A stretch of 50,989 nt of DNA from Cytophagales bacterium (GTDB lineage Bacteria > Bacteroidota > Bacteroidia > Cytophagales > Cyclobacteriaceae): assembly GCA_020403045.1 (NCBI GenBank), contig JADBYK010000054.1, positions 1 through 50,989 on the forward strand, written 5' to 3'. Positions within the stretch are counted from its first letter, which is position 1. The number at the start of each line of letters is the position of its first letter. Under the pieces are notes generated by a model. The model made no database searches. It was not told the origin of the DNA and was given only the letters and a program-made list of their open reading frames with translations. Positions 34,726 to 43,503 of this stretch are shown here, piece by piece. The translations under genes were made by a program, and so were the position numbers.

Positions 34726-35493
34726 ATGGCACACGCAACAACCACAACTGCACCGGGACAAGATGTTTGGAATGGGGGAGTATCTCCACTAGACGCTAGT
34801 TATGGCAAACTAATGATGTGGTTCTTTTTGCTTTCGGATGCATTTACGTTTTCCGGACTTCTTATTACTTATGGATTAGTGCGTGCTGCACATCCTGCCT
34901 TTGCGGGGGCTGCAGATGCGTTTGTTTTTTCTCATGAGTACTGGCCAATACCTGAAAAAGTTTTTGAAGCTGTTCCATTTTTGCACGGAGTGAGTCTTCC
35001 ATTGGTTTTCGTTGGTATCATGACGTTCATTCTGATCATGAGTAGCGTTACGATGGTACTAGCTGTTGAAGCGGGCCATCGCATGGATAGGAAGGCTGTA
35101 GAAAAATGGATGTTGTGGACGATTCTCGGTGGAATTACTTTCTTGAGCTGTCAGGCGTGGGAGTGGACCCACTTTATCGTTGGCACGGATACACCCACCC
35201 TCTTTAAGGACTTTGTAAATGGTCAATGGATTACGAAAGAAGTAATTGGGGCGAACCTACATGTCAATCAGTATGGTCCGCAAGATTTTGCTGATTTCTT
35301 TTTCTTTATCACTGGGTTCCACGGTTTTCATGTGTTCAGCGGTGTATTGCTCAACTTTTTGATTTATTACAATACCGTTACAGGAGTTTATCAACGCAGG
35401 GGTCACTATGAAATGGTGGAAAAGGTCGGCTTGTATTGGCACTTTGTTGACTTGGTTTGGGTATTCGTATTTACGTTCTTTTATCTTGTATAA
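34726..35493 (+). CDS. coxC: cytochrome c oxidase subunit III, second paralogue
   Basis: A protein of 255 residues with about five to six membrane helices. SPLDASYGKLMMWFFLLSDAFTFSGLLITYGLVR opens the family; a conserved Glu/Trp block (LSCQAWEWTHFI) and FFFITGFHGFHVFSGVLLN ... LYWHFVDLVWVFVFTFFYLV close it. The longer loop between helices (DTPTLFKDFVNGQWITKE) distinguishes it from the first paralogue. Ten bp after the upstream gene. Confidence 0.92.
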   Translation: MAHATTTTAPGQDVWNGGVSPLDASYGKLMMWFFLLSDAFTFSGLLITYGLVRAAHPAFAGAADAFVFSHEYWPIPEKVFEAVPFLHGVSLPLVFVGIMTFILIMSSVTMVLAVEAGHRMDRKAVEKWMLWTILGGITFLSCQAWEWTHFIVGTDTPTLFKDFVNGQWITKEVIGANLHVNQYGPQDFADFFFFITGFHGFHVFSGVLLNFLIYYNTVTGVYQRRGHYEMVEKVGLYWHFVDLVWVFVFTFFYLV

Positions 35494-35506
35494 CTGATTA
35501 AACACT

Positions 35507-35842
35507 ATGGCACATCATTCAGAAGAAACAGAAATTACCGTACTTCCGCCTGATAAGGAGAAGATCAAAAAATTATGGACGGTTGCTGGTATCCTGGGAT
35601 TATTAACAGGGTTTGAATTCTTGATTGCTTTCATGATGCATCATGGGCCATTGAAGACATCTGTTTTCGTGGTGATGACAATAGTAAAAGCGGGTTATAT
35701 CGTGGGTGAGTTTATGCATTTGCGCTACGAAGTAAAGGTGCTTTTTTGGTCGATTATGATACCGATTGTCTTTATTGTTTGGATGCTGGTCGCTTTCTTG
35801 TACGAAGGGATGAAACTTTCTGATATTAACTTTCTTAACTAG
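35507..35842 (+). CDS. cytochrome c oxidase subunit IV (prokaryotic COX4 type)
   Basis: A protein of 111 residues with three membrane helices and a charged N-terminus (HHSEETEITVLPPDKEKIKKLW). The motif VKAGYIVGEFMHLRYEVKVLFWSIMIP is the typical core of the small subunit IV of bacterial aa3/caa3 oxidases. Last gene before a strong terminator. Confidence 0.87.
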   Translation: MAHHSEETEITVLPPDKEKIKKLWTVAGILGLLTGFEFLIAFMMHHGPLKTSVFVVMTIVKAGYIVGEFMHLRYEVKVLFWSIMIPIVFIVWMLVAFLYEGMKLSDINFLN

Positions 35843-35862
35843 GGCATTCAAATATTTATCGA

Positions 35863-35895
35863 GAGGCTAAAGTGAGAACTTTAGCCTCTTTTTTT
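35863..35895 (+). terminator. intrinsic terminator after the cox genes
   Basis: GAGGCTAAAGT (35863-35873), loop GAGA, ACTTTAGCCTC (35878-35888), then TTTTTTT. An 11-bp perfect stem with a T tail. It separates the oxidase genes from the assembly-factor genes, whose expression would then need read-through or another promoter. Confidence 0.9.
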
Positions 35896-35907
35896 AGGTA
35901 GTAGGAT

Positions 35908-36378
35908 ATGAAGCGTAAGATTCTCTTTCTTTCATTGGCGCTTTTGCTTCCGGTGATTGTCTTTCTTTTTCTGAAAAAATTCGGTCGTAACCGATTTGAT
36001 ATACCAGTGTACCATAAAGATTCAGTTGAGTATGTTGTTGGATGCGAGAGAATCTTTAAAGCCCCCTACATTATTTCTGATTCGGTAGCATCAGAAATTG
36101 GGTGGCAAGGGAAAGAGGCTACGTTAATTAGTTTTGCGGAGATACCATCTGAGGGACTAATGCGATTGAAAGAAGATTTTGAACCAAGTCAGCTTCAAAT
36201 TGTTTATTCAAATGATTTAGCGGTTGCGCGCCTAAAGTGCATGTTTTTGGTTTCGGAAAAGTACTCCGCAGTGTTGGTGGATGGCAAAAAGCAAATTAGA
36301 GGCTATTATCTACTCGCAACTCGCGAAGAAGCGGATCGATTAGTAATGGAGATATCAATCTTATTGAAAGATTATTAG
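35908..36378 (+). CDS. SCO1/SenC-like protein without the copper-binding cysteines
   Basis: A protein of 156 residues with an N-terminal membrane anchor (MKRKILFLSLALLLPVIVFLFLKKFG). The C-terminus VLVDGKKQIRGYYLLATREEADRLVMEISILLKDY matches the ending of Bacteroidota SCO copper chaperones, and the N-terminus matches their start. A normal SCO has about 200-240 residues and a CxxxC copper site in the first third plus a His. Here the middle is short and has only isolated Cys (VVGCE, RLKCMF); no CxxxC. Its position after the cox genes is the usual SCO position. It may be a decayed or repurposed SCO rather than a copper metallochaperone. Confidence 0.65.
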   Translation: MKRKILFLSLALLLPVIVFLFLKKFGRNRFDIPVYHKDSVEYVVGCERIFKAPYIISDSVASEIGWQGKEATLISFAEIPSEGLMRLKEDFEPSQLQIVYSNDLAVARLKCMFLVSEKYSAVLVDGKKQIRGYYLLATREEADRLVMEISILLKDY

Positions 36379-36379
36379 G

Positions 36380-36910
36380 ATGGAAAAGACAAAAACAAGT
36401 GCAGAGCCGTATAAAAAACTTATCCTGACTCTGTCCATAGTCATTCCACTAGCCGTGGCGGCATTGTTTAAGATTAAGATACCTGGTTATGATTTTTCAT
36501 TTTTACCTCCCATTTATGCAACAATAAATGGGATCACTGCAGTGCTGTTGGTGGTAGCAGTCATTGCTATCAGAAATAAAAATCGATCTCTGCATGAATG
36601 GTTGATGAAAATATCGATCGGTTTGTCGACCATCTTTCTCGTCTTGTATGTTGTTTACCATATGTTTAGTGATTCTACCTTGTATGGGGGTGAAGGAGCT
36701 ATTCGGATATTTTATTACTTTATTTTGATCTCACATATCGTGCTTTCTGTAGTAGTCATTCCCTTTGTATTATTTACGTTTTCCAGGGCACTTTCCGGCA
36801 ATTTTGAAAGACATAAAGCGTTGGCTAAATTTACATTTCCTCTTTGGTTGTACGTGGCCGTTACGGGCGTAGTCGTGTATTTGATGATTAGTCCCTATTA
36901 CGGAGGTTAG
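36380..36910 (+). CDS. DUF420 membrane protein
   Basis: A protein of 176 residues with five membrane helices. The layout (PPIYATINGITAVLLVVAVIAIRNKNRSLHEWLMKISIGLSTIFLVLYVVYHM, then ILISHIVLSVVVIPFVLFTFSRALSGNFERHKALAKFTFPLWLYVAVTGVVVYLM) is the DUF420 family, related to CtaM/YozB proteins needed for caa3-type oxidase maturation. His residues at the helix edges may bind heme or metal. One bp after the SCO-like gene. Confidence 0.85.
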   Translation: MEKTKTSAEPYKKLILTLSIVIPLAVAALFKIKIPGYDFSFLPPIYATINGITAVLLVVAVIAIRNKNRSLHEWLMKISIGLSTIFLVLYVVYHMFSDSTLYGGEGAIRIFYYFILISHIVLSVVVIPFVLFTFSRALSGNFERHKALAKFTFPLWLYVAVTGVVVYLMISPYYGG

Positions 36911-36931
36911 AATTTTTTGAATTTGATTGAT

Positions 36932-37183
36932 ATGAATAAAGTTTTCGGTTTTATTTTCTTTCTCTTTCTGAACTCACAGGCGAGTGCACAATGCGCAATG
37001 TGCCGCGCTACGTTAGAGAACAATATCAGTAATGGAAACATTGGCATTGCCGCAGGAATAAATTTTGGAATTCTATACCTCTTTGTGGCGCCTTATTTGG
37101 CAATTGCAACACTAGCCTATTTCTGGTATCGCACCAGCAAACGAAATGAAAGGAAACTCGATAAAAGCAGCCTGGCAGGGTAA
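36932..37183 (+). CDS. small exported membrane protein with CxxC
   Basis: A protein of 83 residues from the ATG at 36932; a TTG at 36917 is less likely. Signal peptide FGFIFFLFLNSQASA, then QCAMCRATLENN with a CxxC, a single membrane helix (ILYLFVAPYLAIATLAYFWY) and a basic tail. Such proteins occur next to DUF420 genes in Bacteroidota oxidase clusters; function unknown. Its 3' end overlaps the DUF983 gene by 38 nt in another frame. Confidence 0.7.
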   Translation: MNKVFGFIFFLFLNSQASAQCAMCRATLENNISNGNIGIAAGINFGILYLFVAPYLAIATLAYFWYRTSKRNERKLDKSSLAG

Positions 37184-37508
37184 ATGCCCCCGTTGTGAAA
37201 AAGGAGATATTTTTAAGTATCCTTTTTCCAGCATTTCAAAATTTAGTGTGATGAATGACTGCTGCTCAAACTGCGGAGTGAGTTTTATGCCAGAACCTGG
37301 TTTTTACTTTGGTGCGCTTTACGTTAGTTATGCCTTTACCATCGTTTTTTTTATAGGCCTTTGGTTGATCTTGTATTTATTATTTGATCCGGCTGATTGG
37401 GTATATGGAGTAGCCATCGTTCTTGCTTGCATCCTTTTTGTGCCGTTTAGTTTTCGCTACTCAAGAATTCTTTTCCTTTATTGGTTTGGAGGCGTCAAAC
37501 GCATTTAA
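37146..37508 (+). CDS. DUF983 family protein
   Basis: A protein of 120 residues. A cytoplasmic zinc ribbon (CPRCEKGDIFKYPF and DCCSNCGVSF) is followed by two or three membrane helices (FGALYVSYAFTIVFFIGLWLIL, VYGVAIVLACILFVPFSF). This is DUF983, often found near oxidase assembly genes. The ATG lies 38 nt inside the preceding gene, in a different frame, so the two are translationally overlapped. Confidence 0.85.
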   Translation: MKGNSIKAAWQGKCPRCEKGDIFKYPFSSISKFSVMNDCCSNCGVSFMPEPGFYFGALYVSYAFTIVFFIGLWLILYLLFDPADWVYGVAIVLACILFVPFSFRYSRILFLYWFGGVKRI

Positions 37509-37559
37509 TTCTTCTGTTTTTTTTCGGATAGGCTTTTAGTAATTTTATAAAGCCTTTTC

Positions 37560-40500
37560 ATGCCTTTTAAGAAACACCTGGTTTTGCCTGTATTATCACT
37601 ACTTCTTCTTCTCGGGGGAGTTGGATGGCATCAGTATTTCAAAACTCAGTTTCAAGAAGCCCAGTTAAATCGCATCGTTTCCCGGAATCTCGAAGGCGAA
37701 ATTCTAAAGATGGATGGACAAGCAAGTCGTATTGCAAAAATTGCTTCAAGAGAGCTCATTAAGAAGCCATTGCCAGATGCTTTTTATCTTCTGGACAGCG
37801 GTGGGGTATATGCATGGGGCTCAAATAAGTTTGTTCCCGATCCTGCCTTATTGCAAGATTCATTCTCGCTGAGGTATTTGAAAAATCATCGTGGAGACTT
37901 CCTTATTAAGAAGTGGACGTTAGATTCGGGGCAACTTCTCGTAGGAGTGATTCCGCTTTTGGAGCAATACGAAGTGGTAAACAAGTACCTTCAACCAAGT
38001 TGGAATCGACTGATTTTTCCGGTAGACGGACTAATCATTTCAGATATAAATTCACCCAATGGAAATCCGGTTTGTGGCCAAGGTGGAGAATGCTATTTTC
38101 GAATAAAAATTAGCGAATCGGGGATCACTTATCCAACGGATAATGTTGCAGTATCTTTTTTTACGCTAGGTATTCTCGCTATTGTATTTTGGATAGTTCT
38201 TCTTGTTCTTAGGCTACATCAAAAAGGAAAAACAGAGATTGCTTTTTTGATTGGTTTGATCTTGATTTTTGGGATTCGTATTCTGACCATTCGTCTTGGT
38301 TTCCCGATGCACTGGGGAAGCTTAAGTCTTTTTGATCCTCAACAGTTTGCTTCATCCTCATTTAACATTTCACTTGGCGACTTTGTAATAAACGCCCTTC
38401 TGGTTCTGGCTGTTTTCTTTTTTCTGTTCAGGTATTTCAATAGATTCTCCTTCTTACAATCTCTATTTTCTTCTACTGGCCTTAAGAAGACGCTAGTCAC
38501 AATATTCTTATTGACATTGGCTCTGTTTTCATTCCTATATCCTTATTTATTTTTTGAAATCATTTCGCATAATTCATCCATTCAATTGGATATTACTCAG
38601 CAAGTGAATTTCGATAGTAACCGGTTTTGGGCATTTGTGGCGATTGCTTTTGGTGTGCTGAGTAGTTTTCTGTTTTGTTATGTATTGCTTCACTTAGCTA
38701 TCGAACTCACTGGCAAGAGCCATTTCCGTTTTTTTGGTTCATTGGCTTCCGCATTGCTGCTGTTCTACGGTTATTGCCTGCTCGAAAATCATGACTATTC
38801 AATCACATTGGTTGTTTCGCTATTTTATTTTCTTTTGATCTACTTCCTAAGACTGTATCGCGCCTTTTCTAAGGTGAGTTTTACTACATTTTTGTATCTG
38901 CTAATAAGTATTGCTGCTTATAGTACACAAAGCGGTTTGTGTGTTAGAAAGTTTTCGATGGAAACAACGGCCGCAGCACACCTGCGATTTGGAAATAGTT
39001 CATTGGTGGGTGAAGATATCTTGGGGGAGTACCTGTTGAGTGAAGCTATTCAAAAAATTGAAGCTGATCCATTTGTCATTTCTCGTTTCGCGAACCCATT
39101 TATGCCAAAAGGGGTAGTTCGTCAGCGAGTTCAGCAGATTTATATAAGCTCTTATTTTGATAGGTACACGACAAAAGTATTTTTATTTAATTCACTTGGA
39201 GAAGGGATAGGAAATGCTACGACTGGTACTCTCGCCAGTTCGCTCACTGCTCTTCAAGCCGGATCCATAAATACAGAATACAAAGGAGTTTACAGGTTGA
39301 CAGGAACAGGTGGCTCGACTGACAGGCGGTACATGGGAATCGTAAAGGTGGTAAAGGAGAAAAACGTAGTTGGGTTTGTAGTGTTAGATCTTTCCCTGAA
39401 AAATGTTCTGCCTCAGAATGTTTACCCTGAACTTCTCGTTGACAACCGGTTTTCGCAGTTCGTGTCAGTGAGGGATTTTAGCTACGCATTTTTTAATAAC
39501 GGGCGTCTGGTAAATAGCTTTGGTTCCTTCAACTATCGCAAATCCTTTAAAAAAGAATGGTTGAGTTCCGCCACAATGTTTAAGGAAGGCCTTTTGTACG
39601 GTGGATTTATTCATAGTGGCATAGCTGGTGGTGATGGCGAAGTTGCTATAGTCAGTTCAGGCTCATTCCCTATTATCGGGACACTCGCGAATGTTGCATT
39701 TCAATTTTTGATCGGGCTTCTGCTGATTTTATGTTGGATGGTGGTGTATGCCATACTTAGTTTTTGGAGAAAAGTTAGAATTAATTATTCGACCAAAATT
39801 CAACTCTATGTCTATTTGGCCTTTATACTTCCCTTGATCGTTGTTTCTGCAGTCACAATGCGTTTGGTCAGCAATTCCAACGAACGAAAAATTGAGAAAG
39901 AATTGCAAGACAGGGCAGAACAGCTGTCGGGAGGAATTACGCCTTTTTTAGATCTAGCTGCTGATTCTCTTGAGGGTAAACGATTATTAGAATCAAGATT
40001 ATTGGAGTTGGCAAAGTCATTTGATATCGATGTTAATGTTTACTCGGCTCAAGGACTGCTTGTGGCGTCAAGTCAGCCGGAGATTTTTAACAATCAACTT
40101 TTGTCGAACTTTATCAATCCGTCCGCTTGGTTGAGAATCTCCAATGATGACGAGAATTATTTGGTTAATAAAGAGGAAATTGGGAAGATGAAGTTTAACA
40201 ACTCGTATTTGGCTATCCGTGAGCCCACCAGTGGCCGTTTGTTGGCGATTCTTAATCTGCCATTTTTTAAATTGGTCGACCAAATTGATCGGAGCGAGGC
40301 CCTTGTTTTGTCGAATATTCTAATTGTCTTTGTTGGAGTATTCATTTTTTTCTCGATCCTATCATACTATGCTGTGAAATGGCTCACCTTTCCCCTGGCC
40401 TTCATCACAAAAACGTTGCGAGTGACCCAACTTGGTGCTAATCAACAGTTAGAGTGGAAAGCAGATGATGAGATCGGCTTGATGGTTAGCGAGTACAACC

Positions 40501-41201
40501 AAATGGTTCGAAATTTGGAATTGAGTCGGATTGAACTGGCGCGCACCCAGAAGGAAAGTGCCTGGCGTGAAATGGCTCAGCAGGTTGCTCATGAAATTAA
40601 GAACCCTTTGACTCCAATGAAACTTTCATTGCAGCAGATGCAGGTCAGCGTCCAGCAAGAAGGCGATAGAAAAAAGACAATTCTGATGTTGCTGGAGCAA
40701 GTTGAAATTCTAAATCAGATTGCTTCTTCGTTTAGCACTTTTGCTAAGATGCCAATGCCTTTGCTGGAACAGAGAGATATAACGGGGATTGTTGAAAATA
40801 TTGTTGGCTTGTATGCCAATTATTCGTTAGGGAAAGTAGAGTTGAAAATCGGTATACGCCCGATTTTAGCCATGACGGATGTTCCCCTAATGAGCCGCGT
40901 CCTTTCCAATCTTATTTTGAATGGTCTTCAGTCAGGAAAAGAAAATCAATTTGTTCAAGTAAGTGTGACTGTGTTAAAAGAAAACAATCAATGTGTCCTT
41001 TTGATAGAAGACAACGGAACGGGAATGAGTGCGGATACAATGGACAGAGTTTTTATTCCTTTCTTTAGTACAAAAAAGGCAGGTTCAGGGCTAGGTTTGG
41101 CAATAGCGAAACAGGGAATTGAGCAACTTGGAGGCACCCTTTCATTCACTTCTCAATTAGGTGTTGGGACAAAGTTTAAGATTACCTTGCCAATAAGCTA
41201 G
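37560..41201 (+). CDS. large membrane sensor histidine kinase (NtrY-like C-terminus)
   Basis: A protein of 1213 residues. A first membrane helix near 5-25 is followed by an extracytoplasmic region (about 30-195); then a block of membrane helices (about 200-450), a second extracytoplasmic region (about 460-700), another helix pair, and a third sensing region (about 780-900). Then HAMP (about 925-985), H-box AHEIKNPLTPMKLSLQQMQ with phospho-acceptor His1011, N-box SRVLSNLILNGLQSG, G1 DNGTGMSA and G2 FSTKKAGSGLGLAIAK. No response regulator gene is next to it, so it is an orphan; partners must lie elsewhere. Preceded by DUF983 after 51 bp, convergent with mlaF. Confidence 0.88.
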   Translation: MPFKKHLVLPVLSLLLLLGGVGWHQYFKTQFQEAQLNRIVSRNLEGEILKMDGQASRIAKIASRELIKKPLPDAFYLLDSGGVYAWGSNKFVPDPALLQDSFSLRYLKNHRGDFLIKKWTLDSGQLLVGVIPLLEQYEVVNKYLQPSWNRLIFPVDGLIISDINSPNGNPVCGQGGECYFRIKISESGITYPTDNVAVSFFTLGILAIVFWIVLLVLRLHQKGKTEIAFLIGLILIFGIRILTIRLGFPMHWGSLSLFDPQQFASSSFNISLGDFVINALLVLAVFFFLFRYFNRFSFLQSLFSSTGLKKTLVTIFLLTLALFSFLYPYLFFEIISHNSSIQLDITQQVNFDSNRFWAFVAIAFGVLSSFLFCYVLLHLAIELTGKSHFRFFGSLASALLLFYGYCLLENHDYSITLVVSLFYFLLIYFLRLYRAFSKVSFTTFLYLLISIAAYSTQSGLCVRKFSMETTAAAHLRFGNSSLVGEDILGEYLLSEAIQKIEADPFVISRFANPFMPKGVVRQRVQQIYISSYFDRYTTKVFLFNSLGEGIGNATTGTLASSLTALQAGSINTEYKGVYRLTGTGGSTDRRYMGIVKVVKEKNVVGFVVLDLSLKNVLPQNVYPELLVDNRFSQFVSVRDFSYAFFNNGRLVNSFGSFNYRKSFKKEWLSSATMFKEGLLYGGFIHSGIAGGDGEVAIVSSGSFPIIGTLANVAFQFLIGLLLILCWMVVYAILSFWRKVRINYSTKIQLYVYLAFILPLIVVSAVTMRLVSNSNERKIEKELQDRAEQLSGGITPFLDLAADSLEGKRLLESRLLELAKSFDIDVNVYSAQGLLVASSQPEIFNNQLLSNFINPSAWLRISNDDENYLVNKEEIGKMKFNNSYLAIREPTSGRLLAILNLPFFKLVDQIDRSEALVLSNILIVFVGVFIFFSILSYYAVKWLTFPLAFITKTLRVTQLGANQQLEWKADDEIGLMVSEYNQMVRNLELSRIELARTQKESAWREMAQQVAHEIKNPLTPMKLSLQQMQVSVQQEGDRKKTILMLLEQVEILNQIASSFSTFAKMPMPLLEQRDITGIVENIVGLYANYSLGKVELKIGIRPILAMTDVPLMSRVLSNLILNGLQSGKENQFVQVSVTVLKENNQCVLLIEDNGTGMSADTMDRVFIPFFSTKKAGSGLGLAIAKQGIEQLGGTLSFTSQLGVGTKFKITLPIS

Positions 41202-41212
41202 ACTATTTTGAC

Positions 41213-41962
41213 TTATTTTCCCTTTAAACTTTTCATTACTTTATTAATGAAAACAAAGTCGTCCAATTCTTTTACACCCGAATGAGTGATATCTTCATTA
41301 GATCCCTCCCATAATTTTTCTCCTTTATTGAGGAACATTATTTTCTCGCCAATACCCAGCACGGAGTTCATATCATGCGTTACTACAATCGTAGTGATGT
41401 TAAACTCATGGGTAATTTCCAGGATAAGTTCGTCAATTAAAATGGAAGTTTGTGGATCAAGGCCAGAGTTAGGTTCATCACAGAATAGGTAATTTGGGTT
41501 GTTCACAATGGCGCGGGCTATCCCCACGCGTTTTTTCATCCCACCACTGATTTCGGAGGCCATTTTCTTGTTGACGTTTTCTAAACCCACCCGCTTCAAA
41601 CAGAAATTGACTCGATCAAGTTTTTCGTCTGGTGGCATTTTTGTTAAAATCTCAAGGGGGAACATCACGTTTTGCTCGACATTTTTTGAATCGAACAATG
41701 CACTTCCCTGAAATAGCATTCCAATCTCTCTTCTGATTTCTGACTTTACTTCTTTGTCGGCTTCGGTAAAATTTCTCAGGTCATAAAATACATTTCCTGC
41801 ATCGGGCTGGAGAAGGCCAACGATGCATTTTAGCAAAACGCTTTTTCCTGTGCCGCTTGAACCAATAATCAGGTTTGTTTTCCCTTGGTCAAACTCACCA
41901 CTGATTTGTTTAAGAACAGCTTTCCCGTTAAACGATTTATTGATGTTTTTTATTTTGATCAT
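41213..41962 (-). CDS. mlaF: ABC transporter ATPase of the Mla (lipid asymmetry) type
   Basis: A protein of 249 residues. Walker A IGSSGTGKS near residue 35, signature SGGMKKRVGIARAI, Walker B YLFCDEPNSGLDP and switch His in VVTHDMNS. The SGGMKKR signature is that of MlaF ATPases, which power retrograde or anterograde phospholipid transport between inner and outer membranes. Four bp after mlaE on the minus strand. No MCE-domain (mlaD) gene follows; the opposing gene is the sensor kinase. Confidence 0.88.
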   Translation of the reverse strand: MIKIKNINKSFNGKAVLKQISGEFDQGKTNLIIGSSGTGKSVLLKCIVGLLQPDAGNVFYDLRNFTEADKEVKSEIRREIGMLFQGSALFDSKNVEQNVMFPLEILTKMPPDEKLDRVNFCLKRVGLENVNKKMASEISGGMKKRVGIARAIVNNPNYLFCDEPNSGLDPQTSILIDELILEITHEFNITTIVVTHDMNSVLGIGEKIMFLNKGEKLWEGSNEDITHSGVKELDDFVFINKVMKSLKGK

Positions 41963-41965
41963 GTA

Positions 41966-42694
41966 CTACAGCAAAAGGTTTGCTAAAAAATAGTCGGCTA
42001 ACAAAACGGCAATTACGCTTGAGGTTACTGCCTCGGTGCTGGCAATGCCCACTTCTAAAGCCCCACCGTGTGTATAATACCCTTTGTAGCAAGAGATCGA
42101 GGAGATGAGAAACGCAAAGACGACTGATTTTATCAATGCGAATGTAATAGTGTATTGATTAAAAATTGATCGTAACCCCATGATGTATTCCGTAGGCGTC
42201 ATGATACCGGTTAGGGTGCCTACTAAATAGCCGCCCAGCAATGAGCAGGTACCTGCAAAAATAACTAGCATCGGATACATTAGAATAGATGCAATGATCT
42301 TTGGCAAAACGAGATAAGAAGAGGAATTGATGCCCATCACTTCCAGCGCATCAATCTGTTCCGTGATCCGCATTGTCCCTAAACCACCGGCCATGCTTGA
42401 CCCAATTTTTCCGGCAAAAATAATTGCCATAATCGTAGGCGCAAGTTCTAACACGGTCATTTCCCGAACTACTTGAGAGATTACAAATCGCGGTACAAGA
42501 GGTGTAACTAAGTTAAAAGCCGTCTGAACGGTTGTTACGGCACCCATAAAGGTGGAGACCAAGACGAATAGTGAAATTGACTTCACGCCAATTTGTACAC
42601 ATTCTTCCATCACCAGTCGGTAATAGGTAATGAAAGTCTCTCTTCGCACCACCAGCGATTCAAGAAATAAAACGTAACGGCCAAATTCCTTCAT
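41966..42694 (-). CDS. mlaE: ABC transporter permease of the MlaE/YrbE type
   Basis: A protein of 242 residues with five to six membrane helices. The block IVFAGTCSLLGGYLVGTLTG, GKIGSSMAGGLGTMRITEQIDALEVMGINSSSYLVLPKIIA is the defining MlaE motif, including EQIDAL-type coupling helix. It forms the permease dimer with MlaF. First gene of a two-gene unit on the minus strand; divergent from the SDR gene with a 44-bp gap. Confidence 0.9.
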   Translation of the reverse strand: MKEFGRYVLFLESLVVRRETFITYYRLVMEECVQIGVKSISLFVLVSTFMGAVTTVQTAFNLVTPLVPRFVISQVVREMTVLELAPTIMAIIFAGKIGSSMAGGLGTMRITEQIDALEVMGINSSSYLVLPKIIASILMYPMLVIFAGTCSLLGGYLVGTLTGIMTPTEYIMGLRSIFNQYTITFALIKSVVFAFLISSISCYKGYYTHGGALEVGIASTEAVTSSVIAVLLADYFLANLLL

Positions 42695-42738
42695 CTAATT
42701 GACTTGATATGCTATCTTGCCCAAAGATAAATATTCCT

Positions 42739-43443
42739 ATGAACAAATTACTGGTGCTTACTGGTGGTACGAAAGGCATTGGCAGAGCTGTAATCGATCG
42801 GTTTGCACAGGTAGGCTTTGACATAGTAACCTGTGCCCGAAAGGAAAATGAGTTGGTGGATATGAAGCGTGATTTGGAAACCAAATACTCCGTTAAGGTT
42901 CATATCTACATGGCTGACATGTCGGTTAAAGCCCAGGTTGTTGCTTTTGGCGGTTTTGTAAAGAGTATTCAACAGCCGGTGGATGTGTTAGTAAATAATG
43001 CTGGTTTTTTTATCCCAGGTTCCCTGCTGGATGAGGAAGATGGAGCCCTTGAACGGATGGTGGAAAGTAATGTGTATAGCGCTTATCACTTATCCCGTTC
43101 GATTGTACCGGCTATGAAAGAAATACGGAGGGGGCATGTATTCAATATGTGTTCGATCGCTAGTATCAAAGCATATCCAAACGGAGGTTCTTATGCCATC
43201 TCAAAATTTGCTCTCTTGGGGTTCTCAAAGGTGCTGCGTGAGGAGCTCAAGGAATACGGTGTTCGGGTCACAGCTGTGTTGCCCGGGGCTACACGAACAG
43301 CCAGCTGGGATGGTGTAGATTTGTCCGAGGACCGATTTATGCGGGCTGAGGATGTGGCCGAGACGGTGTTTTCTGCCTATTCCATATCCGAACGAAGCGT
43401 GGTTGAAGAGATCATTATTAGACCACAATTGGGCGATATTTAG
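42739..43443 (+). CDS. short-chain dehydrogenase/reductase
   Basis: A protein of 234 residues from the ATG at 42739 (MNKLLVLTGGTKGIGRAV); a longer frame from 42709 adds ten residues unlikely to be native. Classical SDR motifs: TGGTKGIG (cofactor), NNAG (about residue 86-89), MCSIAS (Ser) and YAISK (catalytic Tyr and Lys). The class resembles 3-ketoacyl-ACP reductase-like enzymes, but substrate is open. It ends 60 bp before ispG. Confidence 0.9.
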   Translation: MNKLLVLTGGTKGIGRAVIDRFAQVGFDIVTCARKENELVDMKRDLETKYSVKVHIYMADMSVKAQVVAFGGFVKSIQQPVDVLVNNAGFFIPGSLLDEEDGALERMVESNVYSAYHLSRSIVPAMKEIRRGHVFNMCSIASIKAYPNGGSYAISKFALLGFSKVLREELKEYGVRVTAVLPGATRTASWDGVDLSEDRFMRAEDVAETVFSAYSISERSVVEEIIIRPQLGDI

Positions 43444-43503
43444 TGTTTTTTTCGTTGAACAAATTGGTGGGCAACGGGTTAACTTTGTAGAAATTAGGCG
43501 CAC

